From NCBI GenBank assembly GCA_004293285.1, contig RDYF01000049.1:1-64000 (forward strand): a DNA stretch of 64,000 nucleotides. Direction: 5' to 3'. Shown here piece after piece: positions 33,506 to 41,864 of the stretch. The stretch is from Verrucomicrobiota bacterium. Lineage in GTDB: Bacteria > Verrucomicrobiota > Verrucomicrobiia > Verrucomicrobiales > Akkermansiaceae. Made by a program: the position numbers and the translations under genes. Each line of letters starts with the position of its first letter. Position 1 is the first letter of the stretch. The notes under the pieces were generated by a model. That model saw nothing but the letters and a program-made list of their open reading frames with translations. It did not search any database and was not told the DNA's origin.

Positions 33506-34603
33506 ATGTTGAGGATTTTGTTGGCGGTTTTGGGGATGAGCGGATGGGGTGTGGGTGCGGTGCATGATTTGTATGTGGGGACGCGGACGGATCGCGAGAG
33601 CAAAGGAATTTATCGGATGCGGTTTGATGATCAAAGGGGAGAGCTGCAGGGACTGGAACTGGTGGCTACTTACTCCAATCCTGGTTTCTTGTGTCAACAT
33701 CCCACCAAGTCGCTGATGTATGCGGTGGGGAATCGTGCGGATGGCACGGGAACTTTGGCCGTGTTTGCGGTGGAGAAGAACAAGCCCTTGACGTTTTTGG
33801 CGGACGTGGCGACGGGTGGTCAGGGTCCTTGCCATCTGGCTTTGAATGAAAAGGCAGAGGTCATGGCGGTGGCGAATTACGGCACAGGAAGCACGGCGAC
33901 TTTTTTGATGAATGCCAAGGGAATGCCCTCCGAGGCGGTGACTGTCATCAAGAACGAAGGCAAAAGTGTTCATCCGCAGCGCCAAACAGCTCCGCATGCG
34001 CATGGAGTGTATTTCTCAGGCAATCAGCTCTTTGTGCCGGATTTGGGGACCGACCAGGTATTGGTTTATGAGGTCGATGCCAAGTCCGCAGTGATTGCAC
34101 CTGCAACGCCGCCTTTCGCGCCCTTGGCGGCAGGTGACGGCCCGCGCCATTTGGCGATTCATTTGCAAAAACCTTGGTTGTATGTGGTCAATGAACTCAG
34201 CAACACGATCACGCATTTTGTGCGGGAAGAGCAGGGGCTGAAAGCGTTGCAAACCATTGCGACATTGCCCAAAGACTTCACAGGGACCAATACCACGGCC
34301 GAAATTGAAATTCATCCCAATGGCCGATTTCTCTATGCCTCGAATCGTGGGCATGATTCGATTGCGGCCTATCAGATTGATGCCAAAACTGGTTCGTTAG
34401 AGCGTTTAGGGCTTTTTCCGCTGGCTGTCAAAACACCTCGTCATTTCGCCATTGCTCCCGGGGGTGCCTTCCTTGTGGCGGCGGGGCAAGATTCAGATCG
34501 ATTGCAGACTTTTGCGATCGACCCGCAATCCGGAAAGCTCACTGCGGTGGGTCAATTGGTGGAGGTTCCCTCGCCGACCTGTCTGTTGTTCGCTCGTCCG
34601 TGA
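33506..34603 (+). CDS. Lactonase-family seven-bladed beta-propeller protein (6-phosphogluconolactonase-like)
   Basis: The start at 33506 gives a clean signal peptide (MLRILLAVLGMSGWGVGA); ATG 33443 inside the RAYT repeat and TTG 33410 are in-frame upstream options. The propeller shows the family's blade pattern: HDLYVGTRTDRESKGIYRMR, GPCHLALNEKAEVMAVANYG, SVHPQRQTAPHAHGVYFSG, GDGPRHLAIHLQKPWLYVVN, IEIHPNGRFLYASNRGHDSI and TPRHFAIAPGGAFLVAAGQD. Cytoplasmic YbhE-type members hydrolyse 6-phosphogluconolactone; a signal peptide suggests that this one acts on another lactone or sugar in the envelope. Confidence 0.85.
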   Translation: MLRILLAVLGMSGWGVGAVHDLYVGTRTDRESKGIYRMRFDDQRGELQGLELVATYSNPGFLCQHPTKSLMYAVGNRADGTGTLAVFAVEKNKPLTFLADVATGGQGPCHLALNEKAEVMAVANYGTGSTATFLMNAKGMPSEAVTVIKNEGKSVHPQRQTAPHAHGVYFSGNQLFVPDLGTDQVLVYEVDAKSAVIAPATPPFAPLAAGDGPRHLAIHLQKPWLYVVNELSNTITHFVREEQGLKALQTIATLPKDFTGTNTTAEIEIHPNGRFLYASNRGHDSIAAYQIDAKTGSLERLGLFPLAVKTPRHFAIAPGGAFLVAAGQDSDRLQTFAIDPQSGKLTAVGQLVEVPSPTCLLFARP

Positions 34604-34726
34604 GCGAGAAAGAAATTTTTTTTCTGCCGATTTATCTCAGAAATTCAATGATTGCGGGCTCAAACGATTGTTCCAGATCAAATCCTCTTTGATTTTTCTG
34701 CAAGGGGTCTTCATACTCAATCTCCC

Positions 34727-35548
34727 ATGGCGAACAAACCAGCACTCGGAAAAGGACTAGGCGCTTTGATCAAAAAGCAGGCCGGCTCTCAGGTAGTACC
34801 GGAGGCGACGATTTCTGCGGATGAGAGAAAGTTGGTGCGCGATGTGGCATTGACTCAGATCGTGCCGAGTCCTTTGCAGCCGCGTAAGCATTTCGTTGAG
34901 GCGCCGTTGGATGAGTTGATGGAGTCGATCCGTCAGCACGGCATCATTCAGCCACTGATCGTGCGTCGGGTGGGGGAGAAACTGGAGTTGATCGCTGGTG
35001 AGCGTCGCTGGCGTGCATCCACCAAACTGATTGAGAACTTGCAGCGTGCTGATCTCAATCCGATGGAGGAAGCGGCGGGTTATGTGCGACTGGCCAAAGA
35101 GTATGCGCTGAAGCAGGACGAGATTGCGTCGCGTGTAGGCAAATCGCGGGCCAGTGTGGCGAATGCGATGGATGTGCAAATGCAGGTAGCCCAGGGGCGG
35201 ATTAGCGTGGGGCATGCCAAAGCGCTGCTGGCCTTGAAAGATCAGTCACTACAACTTCTGGCCTCAGATCAAGTCATGCGCAAGTCGCTGACGGTGCGTG
35301 CGACCGAAAAATTGGTCCAGCAGATGGCCAATGGTGTCGGCGGGAAAACGCGAGCCACTGGGGCAGGAACACTTGCATCAGCCACGGAGCTTGAACCTCA
35401 TTTGCGCGATTTGGAAAATCGACTCCGCACCTTGTTTGCCACTCAAGTGTCCATCACGCATGCGCCGAAGAAAGGGAAGATTGAAATTGAATACTACGGC
35501 AACGACGATTTGCAGCGTATTCTCGAGTTGTTGGGGGTTGACGAGTGA
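34727..35548 (+). CDS. parB: Chromosome-partitioning protein ParB
   Basis: The start at 34727 gives MANKPALGKGLGALIKKQAG, the usual ParA-contact N-terminus. The CTPase/ParB box reads IVPSPLQPRKHFVEAPLDEL, HGIIQPLIVRR and ELIAGERRWRAS; the helix-turn-helix is QDEIASRVGKSRASVANAMD followed by ISVGHAKALLAL. The C-terminal dimerisation region ends YGNDDLQRILELLGVDE. It binds parS and loads SMC near the origin. No parA neighbour and no parS palindrome were seen in the window. The next gene starts 14 bases later. Confidence 0.94.
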   Translation: MANKPALGKGLGALIKKQAGSQVVPEATISADERKLVRDVALTQIVPSPLQPRKHFVEAPLDELMESIRQHGIIQPLIVRRVGEKLELIAGERRWRASTKLIENLQRADLNPMEEAAGYVRLAKEYALKQDEIASRVGKSRASVANAMDVQMQVAQGRISVGHAKALLALKDQSLQLLASDQVMRKSLTVRATEKLVQQMANGVGGKTRATGAGTLASATELEPHLRDLENRLRTLFATQVSITHAPKKGKIEIEYYGNDDLQRILELLGVDE

Positions 35549-35561
35549 GCGAAGTAGCGTG

Positions 35562-36343
35562 ATGAGGAGAGGAATCATCATCGTAGGCACATTGTTTTTC
35601 GTGAGCTGTGACAAGCCGAGCGAAACAACATCGACCGTGCCTGTGATGGCATCGGAGCATGTCGTTCCGGAGTGGAAAAAGCATGGGCGTTTGACCTATG
35701 AAATCATTCAAGAGTGGCCGCATGACCAGTCGGCATTTACGCAAGGATTGTTGTTCTCGCAGGGGCAGTGGCTTGAGGGTACGGGTGGGCACGGTAGTAC
35801 GCGCTTGCGTCGTGTGGAAAAAGCCACAGGGCGAGTGCTGCAGGAAAAAGAGCTGCTTGATGCGTATTTTGGTGAGGGAATCACCGAGCTTGACGGCAAG
35901 ATCTATCAGCTCACGTGGAAAAATCAGGTAGGTTTTGTCTACGACGCAAAAACCTTGGCGTGGCAGAAGAATTTTTCCTACCAAGGCGAAGGCTGGGGTT
36001 TGACCACCGATGGTCAATGTCTGATCATGAGCAATGGCACGGAAAAGCTGCGCTTTCTTGATGCGAAAACGTTTCGTGTTCTACGCGAAGTGACTGTGAC
36101 CGATGCCGGGCGCGCCGTGCCGGATCTCAACGAGCTGGAATGGGTGGAAGGTGAGATTTTTGCCAATGTGTGGATGACCTGTTGGGGCGCATTGATCTGC
36201 GGGATTTATCCCAGCGACAACAAACCACCAACCCAGATCATGTGCTCAATGGCATTGCCTATGATGCGGCAAAGCAGGAGCTGTTTGTCACGGGCAAATG
36301 CTGGCCGCTCATCTATCAGATCCGTTTGATCGAGCGTAAGTAA
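35562..36343 (+). pseudogene. Glutaminyl-peptide cyclotransferase-like lipoprotein, frame broken near 36176-36190
   Basis: MRRGIIIVGTLFFVSCDKPS is a lipoprotein signal with a Cys at the lipobox. The propeller follows the glutamine-cyclotransferase pattern (QEWPHDQSAFTQGLLFSQGQ, LEGTGGHGSTRLRRVEKATG, NQVGFVYDAKTL, GEGWGLTTDGQCLIMSNG, LNELEWVEGEIFANVWMT). After VWMT the frame turns unnatural. Another frame gives RIDLRDLSQRQQTTNPDHVL, NGIAYDAAKQELFVTGKCWP and LIYQIRLIERK to a stop at 36343, the normal family ending. Around 15 residues (the usual RIDPxTGxV segment) are missing at the junction. It is a decayed gene or a sequence error. The enzyme would form N-terminal pyroglutamate. Confidence 0.78.
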
Positions 36344-37333
36344 TTACCACTGGATCGCCGCGGCGGCCCAAGTGAGACCGGCACCGAAGACCACGAGCAC
36401 GACGTTATCGCCGCGATGGAAAGCACCACTGCGATGGGCTTCATCGAGCGCAATCGCCACAGCGGCAGCGGAGGTGTTGCCGTAATGGTGAAGGTTCACA
36501 AAGACCTTGTCATTTGGTACGGCGAGTCGGTCGGCAATCGCATCGATGATGCGCAGGTTTGCTTGATGGGGGATCACGCAGGCGATGTCTTGCGGTTCTA
36601 GCCCTGCGCGAGTGATGACCGTTTCTGCGGCATTTTTCATGCGAGTGACGGCATGCTTGAATACCTCCTTGCCGAGCATGGCGAGAGTGGCGAGGTGCTC
36701 ATCGGCATTTTCTGGAGTAATCGGCTGTGCCGAACCACCGCCGGGGATGTTGAGGAGATGCGTGAGCGAGCCATCCGTGCCGAGATCCATGGCAAGGATG
36801 CGACCTTCGCCTGGCTGCGCGGCCCGCAGAACGGCAGCTCCTGCGCCATCTCCGAAGAGGATGCAGGTGCCGCGGTCATTCCAATTGACAAAAGCGGAGA
36901 GTTTTTCCGCGCCGATGATGAGCGCATTTTCCACTGCGCCGCCGCCAATCATTTTTTGGGCGACTTCCATGGCATAAAGAAAGCCGGAGCAGGCGGCAGA
37001 AATGTCGAATGCAATCGCACGACGCGCTCCGAGATTTTCTTGCACATAGCAAGCGGTCGCCGGTGTGAGGGTATCGGGCGTGATGGTAGCGACGATGATC
37101 AATTGGACATCCTCGGGTGCGATACCAGCTTGTTCTAGGGCGCGCTGAGCGGCCTTTGTCGCCATGTGAGACGTGAACTCGCCATCGGCAGCGATGCGGC
37201 GTTCCTTGATGCCTGTGCGGGTGGTGATCCACTCGTCCGATGTCTCGATGCGTTTTTCGAGTTCAGCATTCGTCAGGATTTTTTCCGGAACATAACTGCC
37301 GGTGCCGGCAATCATCACAGCGTGTTGGCTCAT
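36344..37333 (-). CDS. fabH: 3-oxoacyl-ACP synthase III (KASIII)
   Basis: The 329-residue thiolase-fold enzyme starts HAVMIAGTGSYVPEKILTNA and has SDEWITTRTGIKERRIA. The Cys-His-Asn triad is present: AACSGFLYAMEVA (Cys near 115), IPHQANLRIIDAIA (His near 256) and HHYGNTSAAAVAIALDE (Asn near 286). The end GAGLTWAAAAIQW is canonical. It condenses acetyl-CoA with malonyl-ACP to start fatty-acid synthesis. It is separate from other fab genes here and convergent with the glutaminyl-cyclase-like gene. Confidence 0.96.
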   Translation of the reverse strand: MSQHAVMIAGTGSYVPEKILTNAELEKRIETSDEWITTRTGIKERRIAADGEFTSHMATKAAQRALEQAGIAPEDVQLIIVATITPDTLTPATACYVQENLGARRAIAFDISAACSGFLYAMEVAQKMIGGGAVENALIIGAEKLSAFVNWNDRGTCILFGDGAGAAVLRAAQPGEGRILAMDLGTDGSLTHLLNIPGGGSAQPITPENADEHLATLAMLGKEVFKHAVTRMKNAAETVITRAGLEPQDIACVIPHQANLRIIDAIADRLAVPNDKVFVNLHHYGNTSAAAVAIALDEAHRSGAFHRGDNVVLVVFGAGLTWAAAAIQW

Positions 37334-37363
37334 GGGCGGAGCTTGTAGCGGATGGGGATCTTG

Positions 37364-37407
37364 GTCTTATGTCTTAATGTCTTAATGTCTTAATGTCTTA
37401 ATGTCTT
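37364..37407. repeat. Tandem octamer repeat ATGTCTTA, about 4.9 units
   Basis: ATGTCTTA repeats head to tail from 37369 to 37407 (four full units and a partial one), preceded by a related GTCTT. It overlaps the last codons and the stop of the gene at 37382-37921, so changes in unit number would alter that C-terminus. Confidence 0.9.
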
Positions 37408-37921
37408 CATTCCCCATCACCGATTGCCAAATGGCGGCTTCTTGAGGATGACCGTGTTCGCCGAGAAGAGTTTCAATATCTTCGAGAGACGGCATGGGGC
37501 AGGTTGGGTCAAGGGGGAGGTGAGGGCGGATGCTGCTGACGATGGCCCATACGGCCCAGGCGCGGGCGGAACGCAGCTCGCGGCGCGGACCACGGAGTCG
37601 GCAGGCTTGGTGTTGGTAACTGAGGCGCGGGTTGCCGGGGAAATCGTCGCTGGAATGATGCTCGATGATCCAAGCCATGGCACGATAGGGCAGCGGCCAA
37701 TGTTCAAGAATGGGGTCGGCGGGGGAGAGGTCGGCATACAGCGCGCGAGTGAGCGCGAGCAAGGCGCGTCCAGCGTGTCCTTGCTGCCACAAAAAGTGGC
37801 CGTAGAGGAGGGCATCGAAATAAAACGCGGCATCGCGATTTTCCCCGTGACGCGCGAGCAGTGAGTGATCGAGCTTGGCATCGATAGGCAAAGGCGGGAG
37901 ATAAGGACAGAGCGGATGCAT
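37382..37921 (-). CDS. Hypothetical protein with tandem repeat at its C-terminal end
   Basis: The 179-residue product (MHPLCPYLPPLPIDAKLDHS...) holds helical segments AAFYFDALLYGHFLWQQGHA and GRALLALTRALYADL that look TPR-like, then YRAMAWIIEHHSSDDFPGNP and an Arg-rich helix SARAWAVWAIVSSIRP. I cannot name the family, though the composition and constrained pattern look like a real gene. Its end NEDIKTLRH-stop is encoded by the octamer repeat. It lies 48 bases upstream of fabH in the same direction and may be cotranscribed with it. Confidence 0.65.
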   Translation of the reverse strand: MHPLCPYLPPLPIDAKLDHSLLARHGENRDAAFYFDALLYGHFLWQQGHAGRALLALTRALYADLSPADPILEHWPLPYRAMAWIIEHHSSDDFPGNPRLSYQHQACRLRGPRRELRSARAWAVWAIVSSIRPHLPLDPTCPMPSLEDIETLLGEHGHPQEAAIWQSVMGNEDIKTLRH

Positions 37922-38075
37922 GCGGGCGCGTTGACAGAAGATGCGGAGGCAAGCCTTGGGAGCAAGGAGATTTTTTAGGGAAGCGATGATGAAATGATGA
38001 TGAGATACTCATGTGGGGAAAGCGGGCTGAACGGCGGGCTTGATGGGGGCAGAGAAATGTGAGAGATTGTGAGGA

Positions 38076-40235
38076 ATGGTGCAGGTGGTGGACAAGTCGG
38101 CTGAGGGCAACGTGGTCTTTCCGCGTTTGTTGTTAGGGGCGGCTGTGATTTTTTGGGGGTGGATGGTCGATCTGCCAGTCGTGGGGTTGATCTTGGCATT
38201 TGTGCTCGAAGGTCCCTTGTGGATCAAGTGGCGATGGGATTTCGGGGAAACGGCGTATGTGCGGGCTTGGTCGATTTCCGTGGTGGCGATGTTGCTGACG
38301 GCTTTTGTGTTGTGGATGAATGGCATCGAGCCGGAGACGGTGCGGTCCTTTGTTTCGTGGTTGCCGTTATTTTTGGTTTCCGTGCAATGGACGCAGGTGT
38401 ATGGAACGGAGTCGACATTGCCTCTGCATACCTTTTCGTATTTTTCGCGAAAAAAAGTGGCGCTTGAGCGGGAGCTAGGGATGGATCCAGAGGTGCCGAA
38501 AATTGCGTTTACACCGGTGTATTTCATTGCATGCTTGGTCTTTGCTTCAGCGGGAAAAAATGCGTATGATGGTCTTTTTTTTGTCGGTTTGTTAGTGCTG
38601 ACAGTTTGGTCCTTGTGGTCGATGGCGGGAAAGACATCGCGGTATCGTCGGGGTTTGTTGGTGGGCTTGTTGGTGATGTTATCGCTAGCCATTGCGACGC
38701 AGTGGGGCCTGCTGCGAGCGCATCAGTTATTGATGGGTCGGGGCGCAGGCGGAGAATCGAGCATCAGCCATCGGGCACAGTGGCATCGGAGTAACACCAA
38801 TATCGGTCAGGTGGGACAGATCAAATTATCCTCCGAGATCTTCTGGCGTTTGCAAAAAGAGGCGGGGGTGGTGCCCGATGTTTTGATGACGGCCAGCTAC
38901 AATCGTTACTTTCCCAGTGGTCACTGGCGGTACGAGCCACCAGGCTCGATCACACAGGAACTGGACTTCAAGGGTTTGGCGGCCGTGGGACGCACGGATC
39001 GTGGAGAAAATGCAGCGGAAGACCAAAAGCTCTATCGGACGACAGGTGAAATGGCGATTGGCCAAGAAAATCGTGAGGATTTGCCGCGATTTCGCATCGT
39101 CGGAGCGGCAGAGACCGATTCCCTCGTGCCACTTCCGGGGGCTTTGCACAGTTTTTTCGTCAACGTGCAAGAATTGGAGTCCAACTCGGTGGGAACGGTG
39201 CGAATGACGCCGCGTCATGGGGTGGTAGAAGGAATCGTGCGCTGGGACGGAGACATCGATCGGGATGGCGAGCCATTCGAAGAAGAAGAGCCAGGCGCGG
39301 GATCGATCGACCAGTTGTTGCCGCCCCAAGAGCGAGAAGTGTTAGAACAGATTGTCGAACAGTTGCAATTGCGTTCCATGCCTCTGGAAGACAAGGTGGC
39401 AACGTTGAAACTGTGGTTTTATCGCCATTTTCGCTACAGCACCTACTTGACCATACAAAATCAATTGCGAGACAAATGGAAACGGGAAGAGCAAAACCAG
39501 CGATTCCGCACCATGTCGGGACGGGACAGTGCCTTAGCGCAATTTCTGCTGGAAGAAAAATCCGGGCATTGTGAGTACTTTGCGACAGCAACGACGCTGT
39601 TGTTGCGTGCGGCAGGAGAAAAAGCGCGCTACGTGGTGGGTTTTTCGGTGCAAGAAAAACATCCCAAGACAGGCGAATACCTGCTGCGGGGGACGCACGC
39701 GCATGCTTGGTGTCGCGTGTGGAACGAGCGCAACAGGCGATGGGTCAACGTCGACACCACGCCACCGTCTTGGGTGGGTGTGGAGCTGGGCCAGACTGGA
39801 TGGCGTCGGGATTTTCTCGATCAACTCCAGCGAGTGAGGGAAAATTTTACCCTATGGCGGACGCAGCCAGAGAATCAGGCGTGGGTGATCAGTGTGATGG
39901 TGGGATTGGGGAGCGGTTTGCTGCTGTGGATTGGTTGGCGCTTGTGGCGAACCCGCGCGCGAATTGGGGCTTCGGCAGAACCGTTGTTGCGTCCGCTGCG
40001 GTCGAATCCGCTGGGGGAGTGGGAAAAGGACCTGATCCAAAAAATTGGGCAACGTCCCCGAGGCATGGCCTATGCGGCGTGGTTGCGTCGGCTGGAGCCA
40101 GAGGTCGAAGCAGGCTTGGTGAGCGAGATGATTTCCTTGCACAATCGTTTGCGCTACGATCCCGCACCGATCGACGAGGGGCGCGTGAAGCAGTTGCAAC
40201 AGATCGTTCGGGAAGTCTTGCAACGAAGTGTGTGA
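38076..40235 (+). CDS. Membrane transglutaminase-like protein (TgpA-type)
   Basis: The N-terminus has about six hydrophobic helices (such as FPRLLLGAAVIFWGWMVDL, FFVGLLVLTVWSLWSMAG, GLLVGLLVMLSLAIATQWG), followed by a large periplasmic part and a transglutaminase-like core. The catalytic triad is visible: Cys in KSGHCEYFATATTLLLRAAG (near 497), His in RGTHAHAWCRVW (near 540) and Asp in NVDTTPPSW (near 559). A last transmembrane helix (WVISVMVGLGSGLLLWIGW) and a cytoplasmic tail complete the TgpA layout. Such proteins often cluster with DUF58 and MoxR genes; here the DUF58 gene is 2.8 kb away on the other strand. The substrate is unknown. Confidence 0.87.
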   Translation: MVQVVDKSAEGNVVFPRLLLGAAVIFWGWMVDLPVVGLILAFVLEGPLWIKWRWDFGETAYVRAWSISVVAMLLTAFVLWMNGIEPETVRSFVSWLPLFLVSVQWTQVYGTESTLPLHTFSYFSRKKVALERELGMDPEVPKIAFTPVYFIACLVFASAGKNAYDGLFFVGLLVLTVWSLWSMAGKTSRYRRGLLVGLLVMLSLAIATQWGLLRAHQLLMGRGAGGESSISHRAQWHRSNTNIGQVGQIKLSSEIFWRLQKEAGVVPDVLMTASYNRYFPSGHWRYEPPGSITQELDFKGLAAVGRTDRGENAAEDQKLYRTTGEMAIGQENREDLPRFRIVGAAETDSLVPLPGALHSFFVNVQELESNSVGTVRMTPRHGVVEGIVRWDGDIDRDGEPFEEEEPGAGSIDQLLPPQEREVLEQIVEQLQLRSMPLEDKVATLKLWFYRHFRYSTYLTIQNQLRDKWKREEQNQRFRTMSGRDSALAQFLLEEKSGHCEYFATATTLLLRAAGEKARYVVGFSVQEKHPKTGEYLLRGTHAHAWCRVWNERNRRWVNVDTTPPSWVGVELGQTGWRRDFLDQLQRVRENFTLWRTQPENQAWVISVMVGLGSGLLLWIGWRLWRTRARIGASAEPLLRPLRSNPLGEWEKDLIQKIGQRPRGMAYAAWLRRLEPEVEAGLVSEMISLHNRLRYDPAPIDEGRVKQLQQIVREVLQRSV

Positions 40236-40276
40236 TTGGGCTTGGCGAGCCATCGCGCATGATGTAGGCAGGGTGT

Positions 40277-41074
40277 GTGAACGATCGTGCCTTGGGGATA
40301 TTTGATTCGGGGGTTGGGGGTCTCACCGTGGTGCGAGCGGTGCAAGAACTTCTGCCTGCGGAGGACATTGTTTACCTCGGCGATACGGCGCGCGTTCCTT
40401 ACGGATCCAAATCTCCGGAGACGATTCGTCGTTTCGCAGATGAAGATGTTCGCTATCTTTTGACCAAGCAAGTCAAGGCCATTGTGGTGGCGTGCAATAC
40501 AGCGACGGCGCATGCGTTGCCGATGTTAAAGCAGCGGTATCAAGTGCCGATTGTTGGAGTCATCGAGGCGGGGGTCGAAGCCGTATTGGCTGATCCGCAA
40601 GCGCAGCGTGTGGGCATCATTGCGACACGGGGCACGATTGCATCTCATGCCTATCAGCATGCCCTGGCGTTGCGTAGAACCGGCATGGTGATTGTCGAAC
40701 AAGCAACGCCCTTGCTAGTGCCATTGATTGAAGAAAACTGGCTCGATCATCCGGCGACACGGCAGGTATTGGAGACATACTTGAAGCCCTTGTTGGAGAA
40801 GAAAATCGACACTCTCTTGTTGGCTTGCACACATTACCCCTTGATGGTGCCGCTGCTGCAAGAGATGATTGGCGATCGGATTCGCATCGTCGATTCCGCG
40901 ACCACCTGTGCGCTGCACTTGCAGCAGGAGCTATCTCGTTTGGAAATGCTGGCAGAAAGCGAGCGCGAAGGTGATTTATCGATTGGTTTGACCGACTTGT
41001 CCGAGCAATTTGAAATTTTAGCGCAGCGATTTTTGCGCAAATGCCCACCGCAGATCGAGCGGGTCGAAGTTTGA
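40277..41074 (+). CDS. murI: Glutamate racemase
   Basis: The product of 265 residues starts at a GTG: RALGIFDSGVGGLTVVRAV, then YLGDTARVPYGSKSPETI. The catalytic cysteines are in VVACNTATAHALP (near 73) and LLACTHYPLMVPLLQE (near 183), with the VIEAG element between them. It makes D-glutamate for peptidoglycan. It follows the transglutaminase gene by 41 bases in the same direction. Confidence 0.95.
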   Translation: MNDRALGIFDSGVGGLTVVRAVQELLPAEDIVYLGDTARVPYGSKSPETIRRFADEDVRYLLTKQVKAIVVACNTATAHALPMLKQRYQVPIVGVIEAGVEAVLADPQAQRVGIIATRGTIASHAYQHALALRRTGMVIVEQATPLLVPLIEENWLDHPATRQVLETYLKPLLEKKIDTLLLACTHYPLMVPLLQEMIGDRIRIVDSATTCALHLQQELSRLEMLAESEREGDLSIGLTDLSEQFEILAQRFLRKCPPQIERVEV

Positions 41075-41098
41075 TTCAAGCGTTCGATCAGTGGCATT

Positions 41099-41737
41099 TC
41101 AGCGTGACTTCGGCGAGATCGTGATGTGAGGTGGTTTGATGTAGAGGGGCTGCACGACTTCGGCGGCGGCGCGTTGTTGTTGCTCTGGGGAGAGTGCGAG
41201 CCAAGCCTGCCAGAGCAATTCGGCGGTGGGAAATTCTTGGCTGATGGGCTTACCGAATGATTCATCGGCAATCGCATCGAGCGAAAAAGTAGGTGTCGGA
41301 TCGAGAAGCCGTGATGCTACGTCGGATTTCACCCCGACTTGCAAGTGCAAAGGAAACTCGTCGGGTGTGATATCGCACCACCACCAGTCGCCACGTCGGG
41401 CATCGCCGATGGCGCGAACGTGCGAGTGGCTGCGTGCGGTCGGGGTGCCGAGGAGGGAGGGCAGAGCGACGAGTTCGGCCGAATGGGCGATGGCAAGTCC
41501 TTGGGCGACAGCGATACCCACGCGTGTGCCGCTGTAGCTTCCCGGCCCTGAGCCGACGATGATGCGAGTGAGCGGCTGATTTTCGCACAGTGCGAGGAGT
41601 GACGAGAGGTGAGGAAACACGTCGCAATTGTGGCTGCGGTCGCTGGAGAACGAGACGCTATGCCAGCCATCGTGCCAGAGACCGATGCTTCCCACGGGAG
41701 TGGAGGTATCGATTACGAGCGTAGTGGCATGCGGCAT
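41099..41737 (-). CDS. tsaB: tRNA threonylcarbamoyladenosine biosynthesis protein TsaB
   Basis: The ASKHA-fold pattern is clear: TTLVIDTSTPVGSIGLWHDG, then IIVGSGPGSYSGTRVGIAVA and QGLAIAHSAELVALPSLLGT, and DARRGDWWWCDI. Length 212 matches TsaB. It partners TsaD and TsaE in making the t6A base of ANN-decoding tRNAs. Neither partner is in the window. It is convergent with murI. Confidence 0.92.
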   Translation of the reverse strand: MPHATTLVIDTSTPVGSIGLWHDGWHSVSFSSDRSHNCDVFPHLSSLLALCENQPLTRIIVGSGPGSYSGTRVGIAVAQGLAIAHSAELVALPSLLGTPTARSHSHVRAIGDARRGDWWWCDITPDEFPLHLQVGVKSDVASRLLDPTPTFSLDAIADESFGKPISQEFPTAELLWQAWLALSPEQQQRAAAEVVQPLYIKPPHITISPKSR

Positions 41738-41864
41738 GGCGCAGATTTTGGCAGAAAGTTAGGAAATTGGCAAACTTCTAGCTTTTTTTGCATTTTTTTG
41801 TTCTTTCCCCCTTGCGCGAATGACGGCCACACGCTTTGTTGGACGCGCTCACACTCATACGATT

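Noticed and set aside
34600-35600. A parS site next to parB
   Set aside because: No TGTTTCACGTGAAACA-like palindrome was seen near parB or elsewhere in the window while reading.
37364-37407. The octamer repeat considered as a CRISPR array
   Set aside because: The units are 8 bases long with no spacers.
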